Part shown: positions 45,884 to 55,253 of the stretch, piece after piece | How the letters are laid out: each line of letters begins with the position of its first letter | Numbering within the stretch: the stretch's first letter is position 1 | From: Desulfosarcina ovata subsp. ovata | GTDB lineage: Bacteria; Desulfobacterota; Desulfobacteria; Desulfobacterales; Desulfosarcinaceae | Length of the DNA stretch: 64,000 nucleotides | Direction: 5' to 3' | Assembly (NCBI RefSeq): GCF_009689005.1 | Contig: NZ_AP021879.1 | Location: forward strand, 7,131,501 to 7,195,500 | Translations under genes and position numbers: made by a program | The notes under the pieces: generated by a model | What the model was told of the DNA's origin: nothing | Database searches by the model: none | What the model saw: only the letters and a program-made list of their open reading frames with translations

Positions 45884-47704
45884 ATGGAATCCAGCGATAT
45901 GAATGGGACAAAGACTTCCAGGGGCCCCGCCCGGTCAGACGGGAAGGCATCCTCCCGTCCAAAGAACCGCACGTTCCGCAGCGTATTTGAAAACACCGGT
46001 ACCGGAACGATCCTTATCGAAGCGGACATGACCGTCGCCATGGCCAATGCCTGCTTCGAATGCCTCTCGGGAATTACCCGGGAACGGATTGAGGGCCGGA
46101 TGAAACTCATTGATTTCATCCATCCGGAGGACCAGGCCCGGGTGGAGGGGTTTCATGCCGGACGCCGACAGGGCCATTCTGTGCCCAGCGATTATGGGTG
46201 CCGGCTGATTACCTCCCACAACGGCGAACGGCACATGGCCGTCAGGGCACAACTGATCGCCGGCACCACCAGAAGCGTGGTTTCTTTCATGGATATCACC
46301 GATCTGGTGCAATCCAAGGAGGCCCTGGAACGCAGCAAAAAATGGCTGGTCCGTCTCATGAACAACCTGCCCGGCATGGTCTACCGATACAGCATCGACG
46401 CCGGCTATCGGTTTCAGTTCGCCAGTCAGGGTGGTTACGGCCTCACCGGATATCGGCCCGGCCAGCTCACCGGCGACAGAGGACCGACTTACATCGACCT
46501 GATCCATCCCGATGACCGCCGGGAGGTTCTGGCGTCTGTTGAAACGGCCCTCGACCGGGAGACGCCTTTTCAGCTCACCTACAGGATTCAAACCGTTTCG
46601 GATGGGGAGAAATGGGTTTGGGACCAGGGTGCCGGCGTACGGTCTCCCGAAGGTGGCGTTTTTGTGGAAGGATTCATTACCGATTTCACCCTGTTCAAAC
46701 AGATGGAGGATGAATTCCTGCGGCGGGAGGCCCGGTTAAAAAACGAAAACGAGCAGCTCTGGTCGTCGGCTGCCGGGGTGTACGGTTTCGGTGACCTGGT
46801 GGGCAAAAGCGACGCCATGCGCCAGGTTTACGGCATGATCGCCAAAGCGGCGGAGATGGATACCGCCGTGATACTCTATGGCGAGTCGGGCACCGGCAAG
46901 GAACTGGCCGCCAGAAGGATCCATGCCATGAGCAGCCGGCGCAGCCATCGTTTTGTGGCGGTCAATTGCGGCGCCATTCCGGAATCGATTTTTGAAAGCG
47001 AGTTCTTCGGATACAAGAAAGGGGCCTTCAGCGGTGCCATCAAGGACAGCGAAGGGCTGCTGGACACGGCCGACGGCGGCACCCTTTTTCTGGACGAGGT
47101 CGGTGAGATCAGCCTCGCCGGACAGGTCAAGCTGCTCCGGGTTATCGACCAGCTGGGGTATACGCCGGTGGGCGGTCGCCGGGAAAAGCATCCCAACCTG
47201 CGCATCATCGCCGCCACCAACAAAGACCTGAAGCAATTGGTCAAAAACGGAGACATGCGCGAAGATTTCTTCTTTCGCATCCACATCTTTCCCATCCACA
47301 TGCCGCCGCTGCGCTCCAGGAAGGAAGACCTCCCCCTTTTGATCGACCGGGTCATTGAAACCTGTCCCCATGACACGGTGCCGCCTCCTGCCGGTTCGGT
47401 CCTTCGTCAGCTGATGGCGTACGACTGGCCGGGCAATGTCCGCGAGCTGAAAAACACCATCCAGCGTTACCTGCTCACCGGCAGGATCGACTTTTTTACC
47501 ACAGAACCGGCCGCCGCCACGACTCCCCCTCCTGACGCCAACGCACCGCCCATGCCGCTGAAAATGAAAATGCGGGAGTATGAAAGCGAGTATATCCGGC
47601 AGGTGTTGGACAAACATCATTGGAACCGGTCGAAGGTGGCGAAAATGTTGGGTATCGACCGAAAGACCCTCCTGCGCAAAATCCGGGATTTCAATATCGA
47701 CTGA
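45884..47704 (+). CDS. PAS-PAS sigma-54-dependent activator
   Basis: 606 residues. Two PAS domains (about 30-150 and 165-290), a sigma-54 AAA+ domain (310-545) with Walker A GESGTGKE at about 333 and Walker B GGTLFLDEVGE, and a Fis-type helix-turn-helix at the end (NRSKVAKMLGIDRKTLLRKI). The sigma-54 contact loop is GAFSGA (380-385) rather than the usual GAFTGA. No receiver domain, so the PAS domains sense a signal directly. TATAAT at 45774-45779 could be its -10 box. It may control the molybdoenzyme operon downstream, now separated by an IS. Confidence 0.9.
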   Translation: MESSDMNGTKTSRGPARSDGKASSRPKNRTFRSVFENTGTGTILIEADMTVAMANACFECLSGITRERIEGRMKLIDFIHPEDQARVEGFHAGRRQGHSVPSDYGCRLITSHNGERHMAVRAQLIAGTTRSVVSFMDITDLVQSKEALERSKKWLVRLMNNLPGMVYRYSIDAGYRFQFASQGGYGLTGYRPGQLTGDRGPTYIDLIHPDDRREVLASVETALDRETPFQLTYRIQTVSDGEKWVWDQGAGVRSPEGGVFVEGFITDFTLFKQMEDEFLRREARLKNENEQLWSSAAGVYGFGDLVGKSDAMRQVYGMIAKAAEMDTAVILYGESGTGKELAARRIHAMSSRRSHRFVAVNCGAIPESIFESEFFGYKKGAFSGAIKDSEGLLDTADGGTLFLDEVGEISLAGQVKLLRVIDQLGYTPVGGRREKHPNLRIIAATNKDLKQLVKNGDMREDFFFRIHIFPIHMPPLRSRKEDLPLLIDRVIETCPHDTVPPPAGSVLRQLMAYDWPGNVRELKNTIQRYLLTGRIDFFTTEPAAATTPPPDANAPPMPLKMKMREYESEYIRQVLDKHHWNRSKVAKMLGIDRKTLLRKIRDFNID

Positions 47705-47940
47705 TTCGGCGGTTTTCTTTTTTGCCTGCCCGCCCAAGACCGCTCTTGAATGCGCCAGTTTGCGACATTTTTGCCACAGTTGCGCCTTTTGCCAGTATAT
47801 CGAGTAGTTATCATTCTTTCCCCCCTTTTGGCGATGCATTTCGGTTCCGTTTTGGCCATCGGCAGGTACCGGAAATTGCGATAATAGCGTACAAGATGGG
47901 GCCCACCGCCCCGTGGCATACTCATTGCTCATCCATTCCC

Positions 47941-48046
47941 TATAGTATTTAAGATAATGTTTTTGGCAAGGCCAGAGGGAGGAAGCCGTATGGTAATACT
48001 GCGACGGCCGATAACGCAGCCCAAAAACATTATCTTGAATGCTATA
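47941..48046. repeat. 106-bp imperfect palindrome
   Basis: Arms of about 26 bases (TATAGTATTTAAGATAATGT at 47941 and the complement ending in GAATGCTATA at 48046) with four mismatches enclose a GC-rich core. It has no open frame. Could be a MITE-like element or a large transcript-end hairpin after the sigma-54 activator gene. Confidence 0.7.
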
Positions 48047-48117
48047 AACAAGCCGATTCGGCATGACGCGATGGCAACATCTTGGTTCAGGGGGAGATTT
48101 AGGATCGGGAATTTTAT

Positions 48118-49727
48118 TAACTAAAGTTTCCCCTTTTTGAAAGCAGCCCGGCGGGGTGAGTACTACTGAAGAATATTAATATTTCCTGTAATAACAGATG
48201 GTTAGCAAAATGGCGGTCGCCTGTAACCTATTGAAATCATTACAGATATCGGGACCGATTTTTGGCAATATGATCAAATATTTAGTTAATACAGTATGTT
48301 AATGTTGATTGCGAGGCTCGGTTGTGGTATGTTTCTTCTTCCACAAACAAACAACCCAACCGGAGGCCTCGCATGCTTATCCTACACGACATCCTTGAAA
48401 AACTCAAAAACGAATTTGCTCAGTCCAGTAAAGGTCAGGAACGGGGAATATGGTTCGTATACACGATCGTGGCGATCATTGTTCCTTTCGCCTCATCGAG
48501 GACCTCAAACATTCTACGGTGCTTGAAGACGGTGTTCGGCTTTTCCGGGATCAGTCGTAAAAAGTTCTATACCTTCATGGCATCCCCACGGATTCCATGG
48601 CAACGGTTATGGCCCACGCTGTGGAAATTGATTCCGCTGCCAACGACCGGTGGGCGGTTAATGCTGGCTCTGGATGACAGTATCAACGCCAAGACAGGCA
48701 AGAAGATTTTCGCCTGCGACAAGGTTTTCGATCATGCTGCCAAGCAAAACCAGTCCAGGTATCCGTGGGCCCAGAACATCGTTGCTGTGGGGTTGTTGAA
48801 GATGATCAAGGGACGTTGGGCCTGTCTGCCGCTGAGTTATCGTTTCTACCTCCTGAAGAAAACCATCGAACGAATGAACCGTGACAGCAATGGACCGGAA
48901 GTGACATTCAAGAGCAAGCTTGCCATGGCGGTCGACATGATCGGTGAGATTGCCGCGGTGTTTCCCAGAAAACGGATTGTCATCATCACCGACTCATGGT
49001 TCGGCAATGGCGGCCTGTGGAAGCCATTGAAAAAACAGTTGGGCATATGGGTGGATATGATTTCCAGGCTTCGATCCAACAGCACAATATTTGAACTGCC
49101 GCCACCTCCGACCGGACGACAAGGCCGCCCGCGTAAATATGGCCGCAAGCTGGGGAATGCGGCAGCGTTGGCCGTTCGATTCAAATCGCTGGCAAAAGAA
49201 TACATCGTCAACCTGTATGGCCGCAACCGGAACATCGTAGCCTATGAACGCGTGGTGATGCTCAAGACCATCCGATGTGCGGTCAAGGTGGTCTGGGTCT
49301 ATCGTAAGACACAGTGGGTGGCACTTTATTCCACCGACCTGTCCCTTTCGGCTGAGCAGATTATCGAATACTATGGGGCCCGCTGGAAGATCGAAGCCTT
49401 ATTCAAGGAATTGAAAAACGACATCGGCAGCGCTGACACGCAAAGCCGTCATCCGCAGGCCGTCAGCAACCATCTGCACTTTTGCATGCTGGCGACCACC
49501 GTCGCCTGGATTTACGCCAGCCGGGTCGAGAAAACGCCATCTCGCCGGCATGCCGTCGGCGGCCGCCGTCATTTTGCCTTTTCGGATGTCCGCCGATCCG
49601 TTACAAAGGCCGCGATGGACAAGGATTTTGGTAGGCTCTTCCCGGTGCCACGCAAATCCGTCTTTAATTCTCTCGTGGACGTACTGCTGCGCATGGCGGC
49701 TTGATTGAATTTAGGAAACTTTAGTTA
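48118..49727 (+). mobile_element. 1.6-kb insertion sequence (IS4/IS701-like)
   Basis: Terminal inverted repeats TAACTAAAGTTTCC (48118-48131) and its exact complement (49714-49727). One transposase gene. The left leader from 48132 to 48372 is long and holds no gene. Confidence 0.8.
48373..49704 (+). CDS. IS4/IS701-like DDE transposase
   Basis: 443 residues from ATG 48373, which has GGAGG eight bases upstream. Catalytic residues in LMLALDDSINAKTGKK, IIITDSWFGNGG-like VIITDSWFG, and the YREK box YGARWKIEALFKELK. Intact. It separates the sigma-54 activator from the molybdoenzyme operon. Confidence 0.85.
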   Translation: MLILHDILEKLKNEFAQSSKGQERGIWFVYTIVAIIVPFASSRTSNILRCLKTVFGFSGISRKKFYTFMASPRIPWQRLWPTLWKLIPLPTTGGRLMLALDDSINAKTGKKIFACDKVFDHAAKQNQSRYPWAQNIVAVGLLKMIKGRWACLPLSYRFYLLKKTIERMNRDSNGPEVTFKSKLAMAVDMIGEIAAVFPRKRIVIITDSWFGNGGLWKPLKKQLGIWVDMISRLRSNSTIFELPPPPTGRQGRPRKYGRKLGNAAALAVRFKSLAKEYIVNLYGRNRNIVAYERVVMLKTIRCAVKVVWVYRKTQWVALYSTDLSLSAEQIIEYYGARWKIEALFKELKNDIGSADTQSRHPQAVSNHLHFCMLATTVAWIYASRVEKTPSRRHAVGGRRHFAFSDVRRSVTKAAMDKDFGRLFPVPRKSVFNSLVDVLLRMAA

Positions 49728-49744
49728 TTAATTGAACAAAATTG

Positions 49745-49832
49745 CTTGTTCTTGCGCCCGTCTTCCGCGTTGCATCAACGGCCACATACTCTCAGTATGC
49801 AACCGTTGATGCGCCTTGAAGACGAACACAAG
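49745..49832. repeat. Long interrupted hairpin
   Basis: Outer arms CTTGTTCTTGCGCCCGTCTTC and GAAGACGAACACAAG are partly complementary; inner arms GCATCAACGG / CCGTTGATGC and CATACT-ctc-AGTATG are perfect. It looks like a dispersed hairpin repeat. It follows the IS and precedes the molybdoenzyme promoter region. Confidence 0.6.
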
Positions 49833-49996
49833 CCCGGCGCAATTACGTCCAATTCATTTCATCCCCGATCCTTAGCGGCAGGCTGGCCGCAATCCTCTCT
49901 GCATGACCTTGCCTGATGAAAATAAGGTTGGCCGGATCCGATGTCGCATCCGGTGGTGGCGGTGAAATCTCGTTGTACGCAAATGGAGGTGGCTGA

Positions 49997-52627
49997 ATGG
50001 ATGATCGGTTTCAAACAACCCGCAGGGGATTTCTCAAGCTCGGGGGAAGCGCGTTGGCGGGAACGGCGGTGGCGTCTTGTGGTTTCTCACCCTTTAAGAA
50101 GGAACTGAGCCTTTCGAAACTGAAAAAAGAGGAGAAATCGAAGGAGACGGAAAAATGGAAACATTCGGCATGCGCCATGTGCCTGATGTGCCCGCTGCAG
50201 GTAAAGGTGAAAAACGGAAAGATCGTCGATGTCAGGGGCGAAGATACCGCCCCATGGAACGGCAAAGTTTGCGCCAAGGCCTACGGAGGAATCTGGGGGC
50301 GGGTCTATGCGCCGGACCGTATTCTTCACCCGCTGAAAAGGGTGGGAAAACGGGGGGACGCCAAATTCGTCCGCTGTTCATGGGACGAGGTGATCAATGC
50401 CGTTGCCGGAAAAATCAGAGAGTATACCGACGCCGGGCATCCGGAATGGTTTGAAAACTGGTGGGGCTGCCCGGTGCAGACGGACAACATGTATTTTCTG
50501 CATTATTTCGCCAGAATTACCGGCACACGCATCTCCTACATGCACGGCCAGATCTGCTTTGGCGACCATTCGGCCGAAAAGGCGATCACCTTCGGCGGCA
50601 ACCACGCCGGCGCCCTCATGCTCTCCGGGGCTGATTTCATCAACATGAAGTATGCCCTGATCGGCGGCCAGAACTTTCCCGGGAATGCCTTCACCCCGGC
50701 AACGGCTTTCGGTGCATCGGGCTTTTACCAGGTGTACCTGAAGGCCCGGGAAAACGGGTTCCGGTTTGCGGCCATCGATCCGAAACTGGCGGACAGCTCG
50801 GCCATGGCCGATGAATGGATTCCCATCAAACCCGGGATGGATGCGGTGCTGATGATGGGCATCACCCACATCCTCATCCAGGAAAAACTCTATGACGCGG
50901 ATTTTTTGGCGACATACACCAACGCCCCGCAATTGATTCGTCTGGACAACGGACAGGCCATGACCGACGCCGGGGGAAATTACCTGGCGTGGAACAAATC
51001 CAAAGGCGCTGCCGAAGTACTCAATGCGGCCGGAAAAAATGCGGACCTCGATCTGGGCCTGGGCCGGACGTTCATGGTAGACGGCGTCCGTTGCCAAACC
51101 GCCTGTGCGATGTATGCGGACATGGTTTCCGAATACACCCCCGAAAAAGTCGTCGAATTGTGCAACCTGCCGTTTCCCGCCAACCGGGTGGTTCAAATCG
51201 CTCGACGGCTCGGGAACAATCGGCCGTCGGTGATCGTTTATCCCGGCCTGACCACCGGGCGATATGCCAACTGGTTCCAGGTATTGCGCGCCTATAGCGT
51301 CGTCAACCTCTTTCTTGGCAACATCGATCAAAAAGGTGGCTTCTACGTTCCCAAACACGGGTTCAAAGGGGGCAGCGGGTGGCCCGAACCCCCCTTGGTG
51401 CCGGAATATCCCCATCCGGACCTGAAAATGGTTCCGGCCTCCTGGGGCAATGTGATGGCCGCCGACAGCCTGGATAAAAAACCCTGCTACAGCTCCCCCA
51501 AACAGTTCCACCCGGCCACCCAGGCCCTGCCATGGGAGCATTTCGACGCCATCAAGGAGGGCCGGGTCAAGGCGCTTTTCTCTACGGCAGAGAACTCCGC
51601 CATCACCCAGGTGGACACGGCCCTGGTCTATGAATGCCTGGAAAAACTGGAAATGATCGTGGTCGGAGAGCAACTGCCCAAGGAATTCGTGGAGCTGGCC
51701 GACTATGTGGTTCCCGAATCCTCCTATATCGAAAGGAGTCATCTGTATACCTTTACCCCGGTTGCCGAAGACGGGAAAGAACACGCCATGGCCCTGATGC
51801 GCGCACCGGTGATCGAATCACCGGGAGAATCCAAGCCGTTCGGCTGGTTCATGAAGCAGGTGGGGACCCGGGCCGGTTACGCCCCCTATTTCAAGGATCT
51901 GGACATCGATTACCAATGGTGGGACCGCATCCTGGAAAAGGGCAAATGTCCGGTGCGCTCGAAGGATCTCGTAGAAAATGGGCCGTATGTGGAGGTCCAT
52001 CCCCTGACGTACAATCCGACGTTCAAGCCCATCAAAACCCGGTCCGGCCGGTTCGAACTTTTTTCCAACGAACTTTCCGAAGAGTGCTACCACCATCCGC
52101 AGTCGCAATGGAAGAAAAACCGGTATGTCTTTCCCTTCCCATTATACATCCCCATTGCCGCCCCCAAGGCAAGCGATGAATTCTATCTGGTCAGCGGCAA
52201 GGCCAGCTGGCACCAGAAAAACGCCACGCAGAACAACCGGTATCTGATGGAGGACGGCATCGAGGGCGGCAACCCGTATATGCCCCTGTATCTGAACGCC
52301 CGCCGGGCACAGGCCCTCGGACTCAAGGAGGGAGAGCTGGTGGCGGTCACCTGCATCGGGCCAACCAGGAACGACGATCCATGTGTGGTCGACGATGCGG
52401 TTGTGGGATATTCCCAGAAGGTCCGGATTCATCTCACGGAAGGCCTGCAGCCCGACACGGCGTTTACTTTTTTTGCCTCCGGTCACAGAAGCAAGACCAT
52501 GTTGAAAAAAGTCAATCAGGGGGTTCTGCATAGTGCCTTTGTTCCCTTGAGCGTCGAACCCTATGCCGGCGGATGCGGAAAGAACTACAGCCTGGTCAAA
52601 ATCAGCAAGGTAGGGGAGGCAAACTGA
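49997..52627 (+). CDS. Molybdopterin oxidoreductase catalytic subunit (PhsA/PsrA/ArrA-like)
   Basis: 876 residues of the DMSO-reductase family. Twin-arginine signal TTRRGFLKLGG, so exported folded with cofactors. The [4Fe-4S] site is C59-x2-C62-x2-C65-x26-C92; the first two gaps are normally 2 and 3. Cys187 in HGQICFGDHSAE is the likely molybdenum or tungsten ligand, as in sulfur-oxyanion and arsenate reductases. The pterin-binding domain ends with SDEFYLVSGKASWHQKNATQN. First gene of a four-gene operon with ferredoxin subunit, TorD-like chaperone and a second Fe-S protein. Substrate cannot be read from the sequence. Confidence 0.85.
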   Translation: MDDRFQTTRRGFLKLGGSALAGTAVASCGFSPFKKELSLSKLKKEEKSKETEKWKHSACAMCLMCPLQVKVKNGKIVDVRGEDTAPWNGKVCAKAYGGIWGRVYAPDRILHPLKRVGKRGDAKFVRCSWDEVINAVAGKIREYTDAGHPEWFENWWGCPVQTDNMYFLHYFARITGTRISYMHGQICFGDHSAEKAITFGGNHAGALMLSGADFINMKYALIGGQNFPGNAFTPATAFGASGFYQVYLKARENGFRFAAIDPKLADSSAMADEWIPIKPGMDAVLMMGITHILIQEKLYDADFLATYTNAPQLIRLDNGQAMTDAGGNYLAWNKSKGAAEVLNAAGKNADLDLGLGRTFMVDGVRCQTACAMYADMVSEYTPEKVVELCNLPFPANRVVQIARRLGNNRPSVIVYPGLTTGRYANWFQVLRAYSVVNLFLGNIDQKGGFYVPKHGFKGGSGWPEPPLVPEYPHPDLKMVPASWGNVMAADSLDKKPCYSSPKQFHPATQALPWEHFDAIKEGRVKALFSTAENSAITQVDTALVYECLEKLEMIVVGEQLPKEFVELADYVVPESSYIERSHLYTFTPVAEDGKEHAMALMRAPVIESPGESKPFGWFMKQVGTRAGYAPYFKDLDIDYQWWDRILEKGKCPVRSKDLVENGPYVEVHPLTYNPTFKPIKTRSGRFELFSNELSEECYHHPQSQWKKNRYVFPFPLYIPIAAPKASDEFYLVSGKASWHQKNATQNNRYLMEDGIEGGNPYMPLYLNARRAQALGLKEGELVAVTCIGPTRNDDPCVVDDAVVGYSQKVRIHLTEGLQPDTAFTFFASGHRSKTMLKKVNQGVLHSAFVPLSVEPYAGGCGKNYSLVKISKVGEAN

Positions 52628-53223
52628 TGAGCAGATATGCAATGATGATCGATTTGGACCGATGTGTCAGATGCCGGACATGCTATGTCGTCTGTAAAAT
52701 CATGCACGACATTCCCAACCAGTTCGAATGTGGGCGGTCTTACACCCGCATCCGCTTGATGGAACCCGAAATCGGCGAGTACCCCGACGTCAGGAGATAT
52801 TTCGTGCCTTACCACTGCATGCAGTGCGAGAATCCCGCCTGCGTGGCGGCATGTGAGGTCGAGGCGTCATTCATCCGGGAAGACGGCATTGTTGCCTTCG
52901 ATCCTGAAAAATGCATCGGTTGCGAGGCGTGCGTGGACGCCTGTCCCTACCATGCCCGGTACATCAATGAGGAAACCGGTAAGGTGGACGGGTGCGACAT
53001 GTGCGCCGAACGGATCGATGCCGGCCAGGGGCCCTGGTGCGTGGAACGGTGCATCGGCAGCGCCATGATTTTCGGAGATCTGGACGACCCGGCCAGCGAT
53101 ATCGTCAAGGCCATCCGGGAGAGCGGCGCAAAGCCGCTTTCCGGGCATTTTGGCACGCAACCGAAAGTCTTCTATGCGAATTTGAAGATAGCGGACAAGA
53201 CCCGGATTAAACCCGCCGCGTAA
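52627..53223 (+). CDS. Four-cluster ferredoxin subunit (DmsB/NrfC-like)
   Basis: 198 residues, four [4Fe-4S] motifs: CVRCRTCYVVCK, CMQCENPACVAACE, CIGCEACVDACP and CDMCAERIDAGQGPWCVERC. This is the electron-transfer beta subunit of the molybdoenzyme. Start 52627 shares one base with the upstream stop (TGATG). No signal peptide of its own, so it would travel with the Tat-exported catalytic subunit. Confidence 0.92.
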   Translation: MSRYAMMIDLDRCVRCRTCYVVCKIMHDIPNQFECGRSYTRIRLMEPEIGEYPDVRRYFVPYHCMQCENPACVAACEVEASFIREDGIVAFDPEKCIGCEACVDACPYHARYINEETGKVDGCDMCAERIDAGQGPWCVERCIGSAMIFGDLDDPASDIVKAIRESGAKPLSGHFGTQPKVFYANLKIADKTRIKPAA

Positions 53224-53230
53224 ACGCGAC

Positions 53231-53265
53231 GACAGGGCCCCGGCTGGATGCAGCGGGGCCCTGTC
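53231..53265 (+). other. Strong intercistronic hairpin
   Basis: Twelve perfect GC-rich pairs, GACAGGGCCCCG (53231-53242) and CGGGGCCCTGTC (53254-53265), just after the ferredoxin gene. No T-run follows, so it more likely stabilises the upstream mRNA or attenuates than terminates. Confidence 0.6.
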
Positions 53266-53291
53266 CGGACGTCCAATAGTTTTGGGAAAGG

Positions 53292-53951
53292 ATGCCCACC
53301 GTGAATATCATCGACCCATACATGAGAAGTCTGGTCTACAAAACGCTTTCTCAGTTATACCAATATCCGGAACCGGCCGGGCTCAATCGGTTTCAAGCGG
53401 AACGCCGGCAACTCGCCGAACTGCTAGACGCCGGTACCGCCGATTCCGGTCCGGGAGAGGCGTCGGAAGCCGTTTGCCTGTGCAATGCCATTTGCAACCA
53501 GCGGCTTGAGCCGATGCAGGTGGAATACGTAAGGCTGTTCGACTACCGGCCGACGTGCCCCCCCTTTCAATCGGCCGTGGTCAAAATGGAGCAGGACAAC
53601 CCGGCCCAGCTCTACCTTCTGATTGAATCCTGCTACCGGGAGTTCGGTCTGGGCGCGAACCCCGATTTCAGGGACCCGCCGGATCATATCTCCATGGAGT
53701 TGGAGTTTATGCATTATCTATCCCATGAAGAGGGGCAGGCCATGGAGGACGACGTTCCCGAGGACGAGGAGAAATACAGGGGGGCCCAGAAGACGTTTAT
53801 CGACAGCCACATCATGGCATGGGTTCCGCAATTCGCATCGTCCCTGGAAACCCATGCGCGGATACCCTTTTTCCGGAGCCTTGCCCGGATTACCGGTTCA
53901 TTCATCGCCAACGAGGCACGCTATCTTGCCTCGTTTCAACCGGCGATATGA
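53292..53951 (+). CDS. TorD-family molybdoenzyme chaperone
   Basis: 219 residues, all-helical TorD/DmsD type. Family pattern: QVEYVRLFDYRPTCPPFQSAV followed by MEQDNPAQLYLLIESCY, and DPPDHISMELEFMHYL. Binds the Tat signal of the catalytic subunit and helps cofactor insertion. Stop overlaps the next start by four bases (ATGA). ATG 53292 or GTG 53301 may be the start. Confidence 0.85.
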   Translation: MPTVNIIDPYMRSLVYKTLSQLYQYPEPAGLNRFQAERRQLAELLDAGTADSGPGEASEAVCLCNAICNQRLEPMQVEYVRLFDYRPTCPPFQSAVVKMEQDNPAQLYLLIESCYREFGLGANPDFRDPPDHISMELEFMHYLSHEEGQAMEDDVPEDEEKYRGAQKTFIDSHIMAWVPQFASSLETHARIPFFRSLARITGSFIANEARYLASFQPAI

Positions 53952-55210
53952 TGGCCGATGCGTCCGCCAACCCGTCCCGTACAGAGCGCGTCCCGCACTG
54001 GAGACCCGCCGGTGGCCATCCGATGACCCGCAAGGCGTTCCTGCATGCCTTGATCGGTCGGAAGGAAACCGCAACGCAACTGGTGGTGGATCCGGACACC
54101 TGCGTTGCGGGAAAAAGCGATTGCCGCATCTGCGCCGATCATTGCCCCACCGGCGCGCTCGTCATCGAAAAGCAGATTTTCCTCAACCCCGATCTGTGTG
54201 ACGCCTGCGGGGCCTGTATTCGATGGTGCCCGCTGGGGGCGATCGCATTTGAGTCGTTTTCGAACCGGGAGATCATGACCCGGCTTTCGAAGATCGCCGC
54301 TCCATGCCAGGCATCCGACGAGCCGCCGGCGGCCGGGATTCTTTTTCTGTGCAGGAAAAGTGCGGCGCAACTGCCCGAACTGATCGAAAAAGCAAAGCGG
54401 TCCCTCCGCTTTCACATCCTTCCCGTTCCCTGTATCGGCGCCCTGTCTCCGCTGGTGCTTCTGGAAAGCGTTCGGCTGGGCCCGGGTCCGGTTATCTGCG
54501 CATGTGCCGTGCCGGAGTGCCCCAATCACGCCTCGGCCAGGGATTGCCAACAGCTGATCGCATCGTTATCGCGCTTGACAACTCCGGGAGAAAAGCGTGA
54601 CCCCGCGCCGGCGCTGCTGGTCCTGGGAGCCGATGAGCTGCGCGCGCTCATTGATGGCCCGGAGAAAGGGATTGGATGTGAGGAGCGGAGCCCGCCCCCG
54701 CCCGCACCGCCGGCGGAAGAGGATGCCTATCGGCCGGCGTTGATCAGGCGGGTGGGGGAGATGACGCAGACCATGCCTTCCCCAACGCGGTTGAACGGGC
54801 TGCCGCTGCCGTTTTTCGATCTGCATGTGGACCGCTCAACATGCACGCTGTGCGGTGCATGCAAACGCACTTGTCCGACCGGGGCGCTGACCCTCGTTGC
54901 CGGGAATACCCGAAGACTGGCTTTTTCCACCCGGGCCTGCATCGGATGCAGAACCTGTGTCAACCGATGTCCGGAAGGGGCGGTCTCCGTGGAGGCCGTT
55001 TTCTTGCCACAGGCCGTGGCAGAGGGCACGGAATGCATAAAGATGGAAGCTGAAAACGGTTGCTGCAAAAATTGCGGCAAGCCGGTTTCCAATCCCTTGC
55101 TCCTTAAAAAAATCGAAGCCCGGATGCGATCTCAGGGGGTGGTGGATTCCGCCTGCGACAGCGTCTATTTATGCGAGGCGTGCAAAAGAATGCAGTCCCT
55201 TTTCTCCTGA
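53948..55210 (+). CDS. Polyferredoxin with MvhD-like core domain
   Basis: 420 residues. N-terminal pair of [4Fe-4S] motifs (CRICADHCPTGAL, CDACGACIRWCPLGA); a central domain (about 120-240) resembling the MvhD/FrhD hydrogenase delta subunit (GILFLCRKSAAQLPEL, VPCIGALSPLVLLESVR, CACAVPECPNHA); a proline-rich linker; a second ferredoxin pair (CTLCGACKRTCPTGA, CIGCRTCVNRCPEGA); and a cysteine-rich tail (CCKNCGKP, CEACKRM). Start 53948 from coupling to TorD. It may replace the absent membrane subunit as electron partner of the molybdoenzyme, possibly via a cytoplasmic donor. Confidence 0.8.
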   Translation: MMADASANPSRTERVPHWRPAGGHPMTRKAFLHALIGRKETATQLVVDPDTCVAGKSDCRICADHCPTGALVIEKQIFLNPDLCDACGACIRWCPLGAIAFESFSNREIMTRLSKIAAPCQASDEPPAAGILFLCRKSAAQLPELIEKAKRSLRFHILPVPCIGALSPLVLLESVRLGPGPVICACAVPECPNHASARDCQQLIASLSRLTTPGEKRDPAPALLVLGADELRALIDGPEKGIGCEERSPPPPAPPAEEDAYRPALIRRVGEMTQTMPSPTRLNGLPLPFFDLHVDRSTCTLCGACKRTCPTGALTLVAGNTRRLAFSTRACIGCRTCVNRCPEGAVSVEAVFLPQAVAEGTECIKMEAENGCCKNCGKPVSNPLLLKKIEARMRSQGVVDSACDSVYLCEACKRMQSLFS

Positions 55211-55253
55211 TGGGGAGACTTTGCACGACAATCGTTTCCCGGTGTCAGACGTT

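Noticed and set aside
50378..51784. 468-codon minus-strand frame opposite the molybdoenzyme
   Set aside because: Antisense shadow of a clear oxidoreductase.
53231..53265. Hairpin as an operon-ending terminator
   Set aside because: No T-run follows and the next gene of the same functional set starts 26 bases later.
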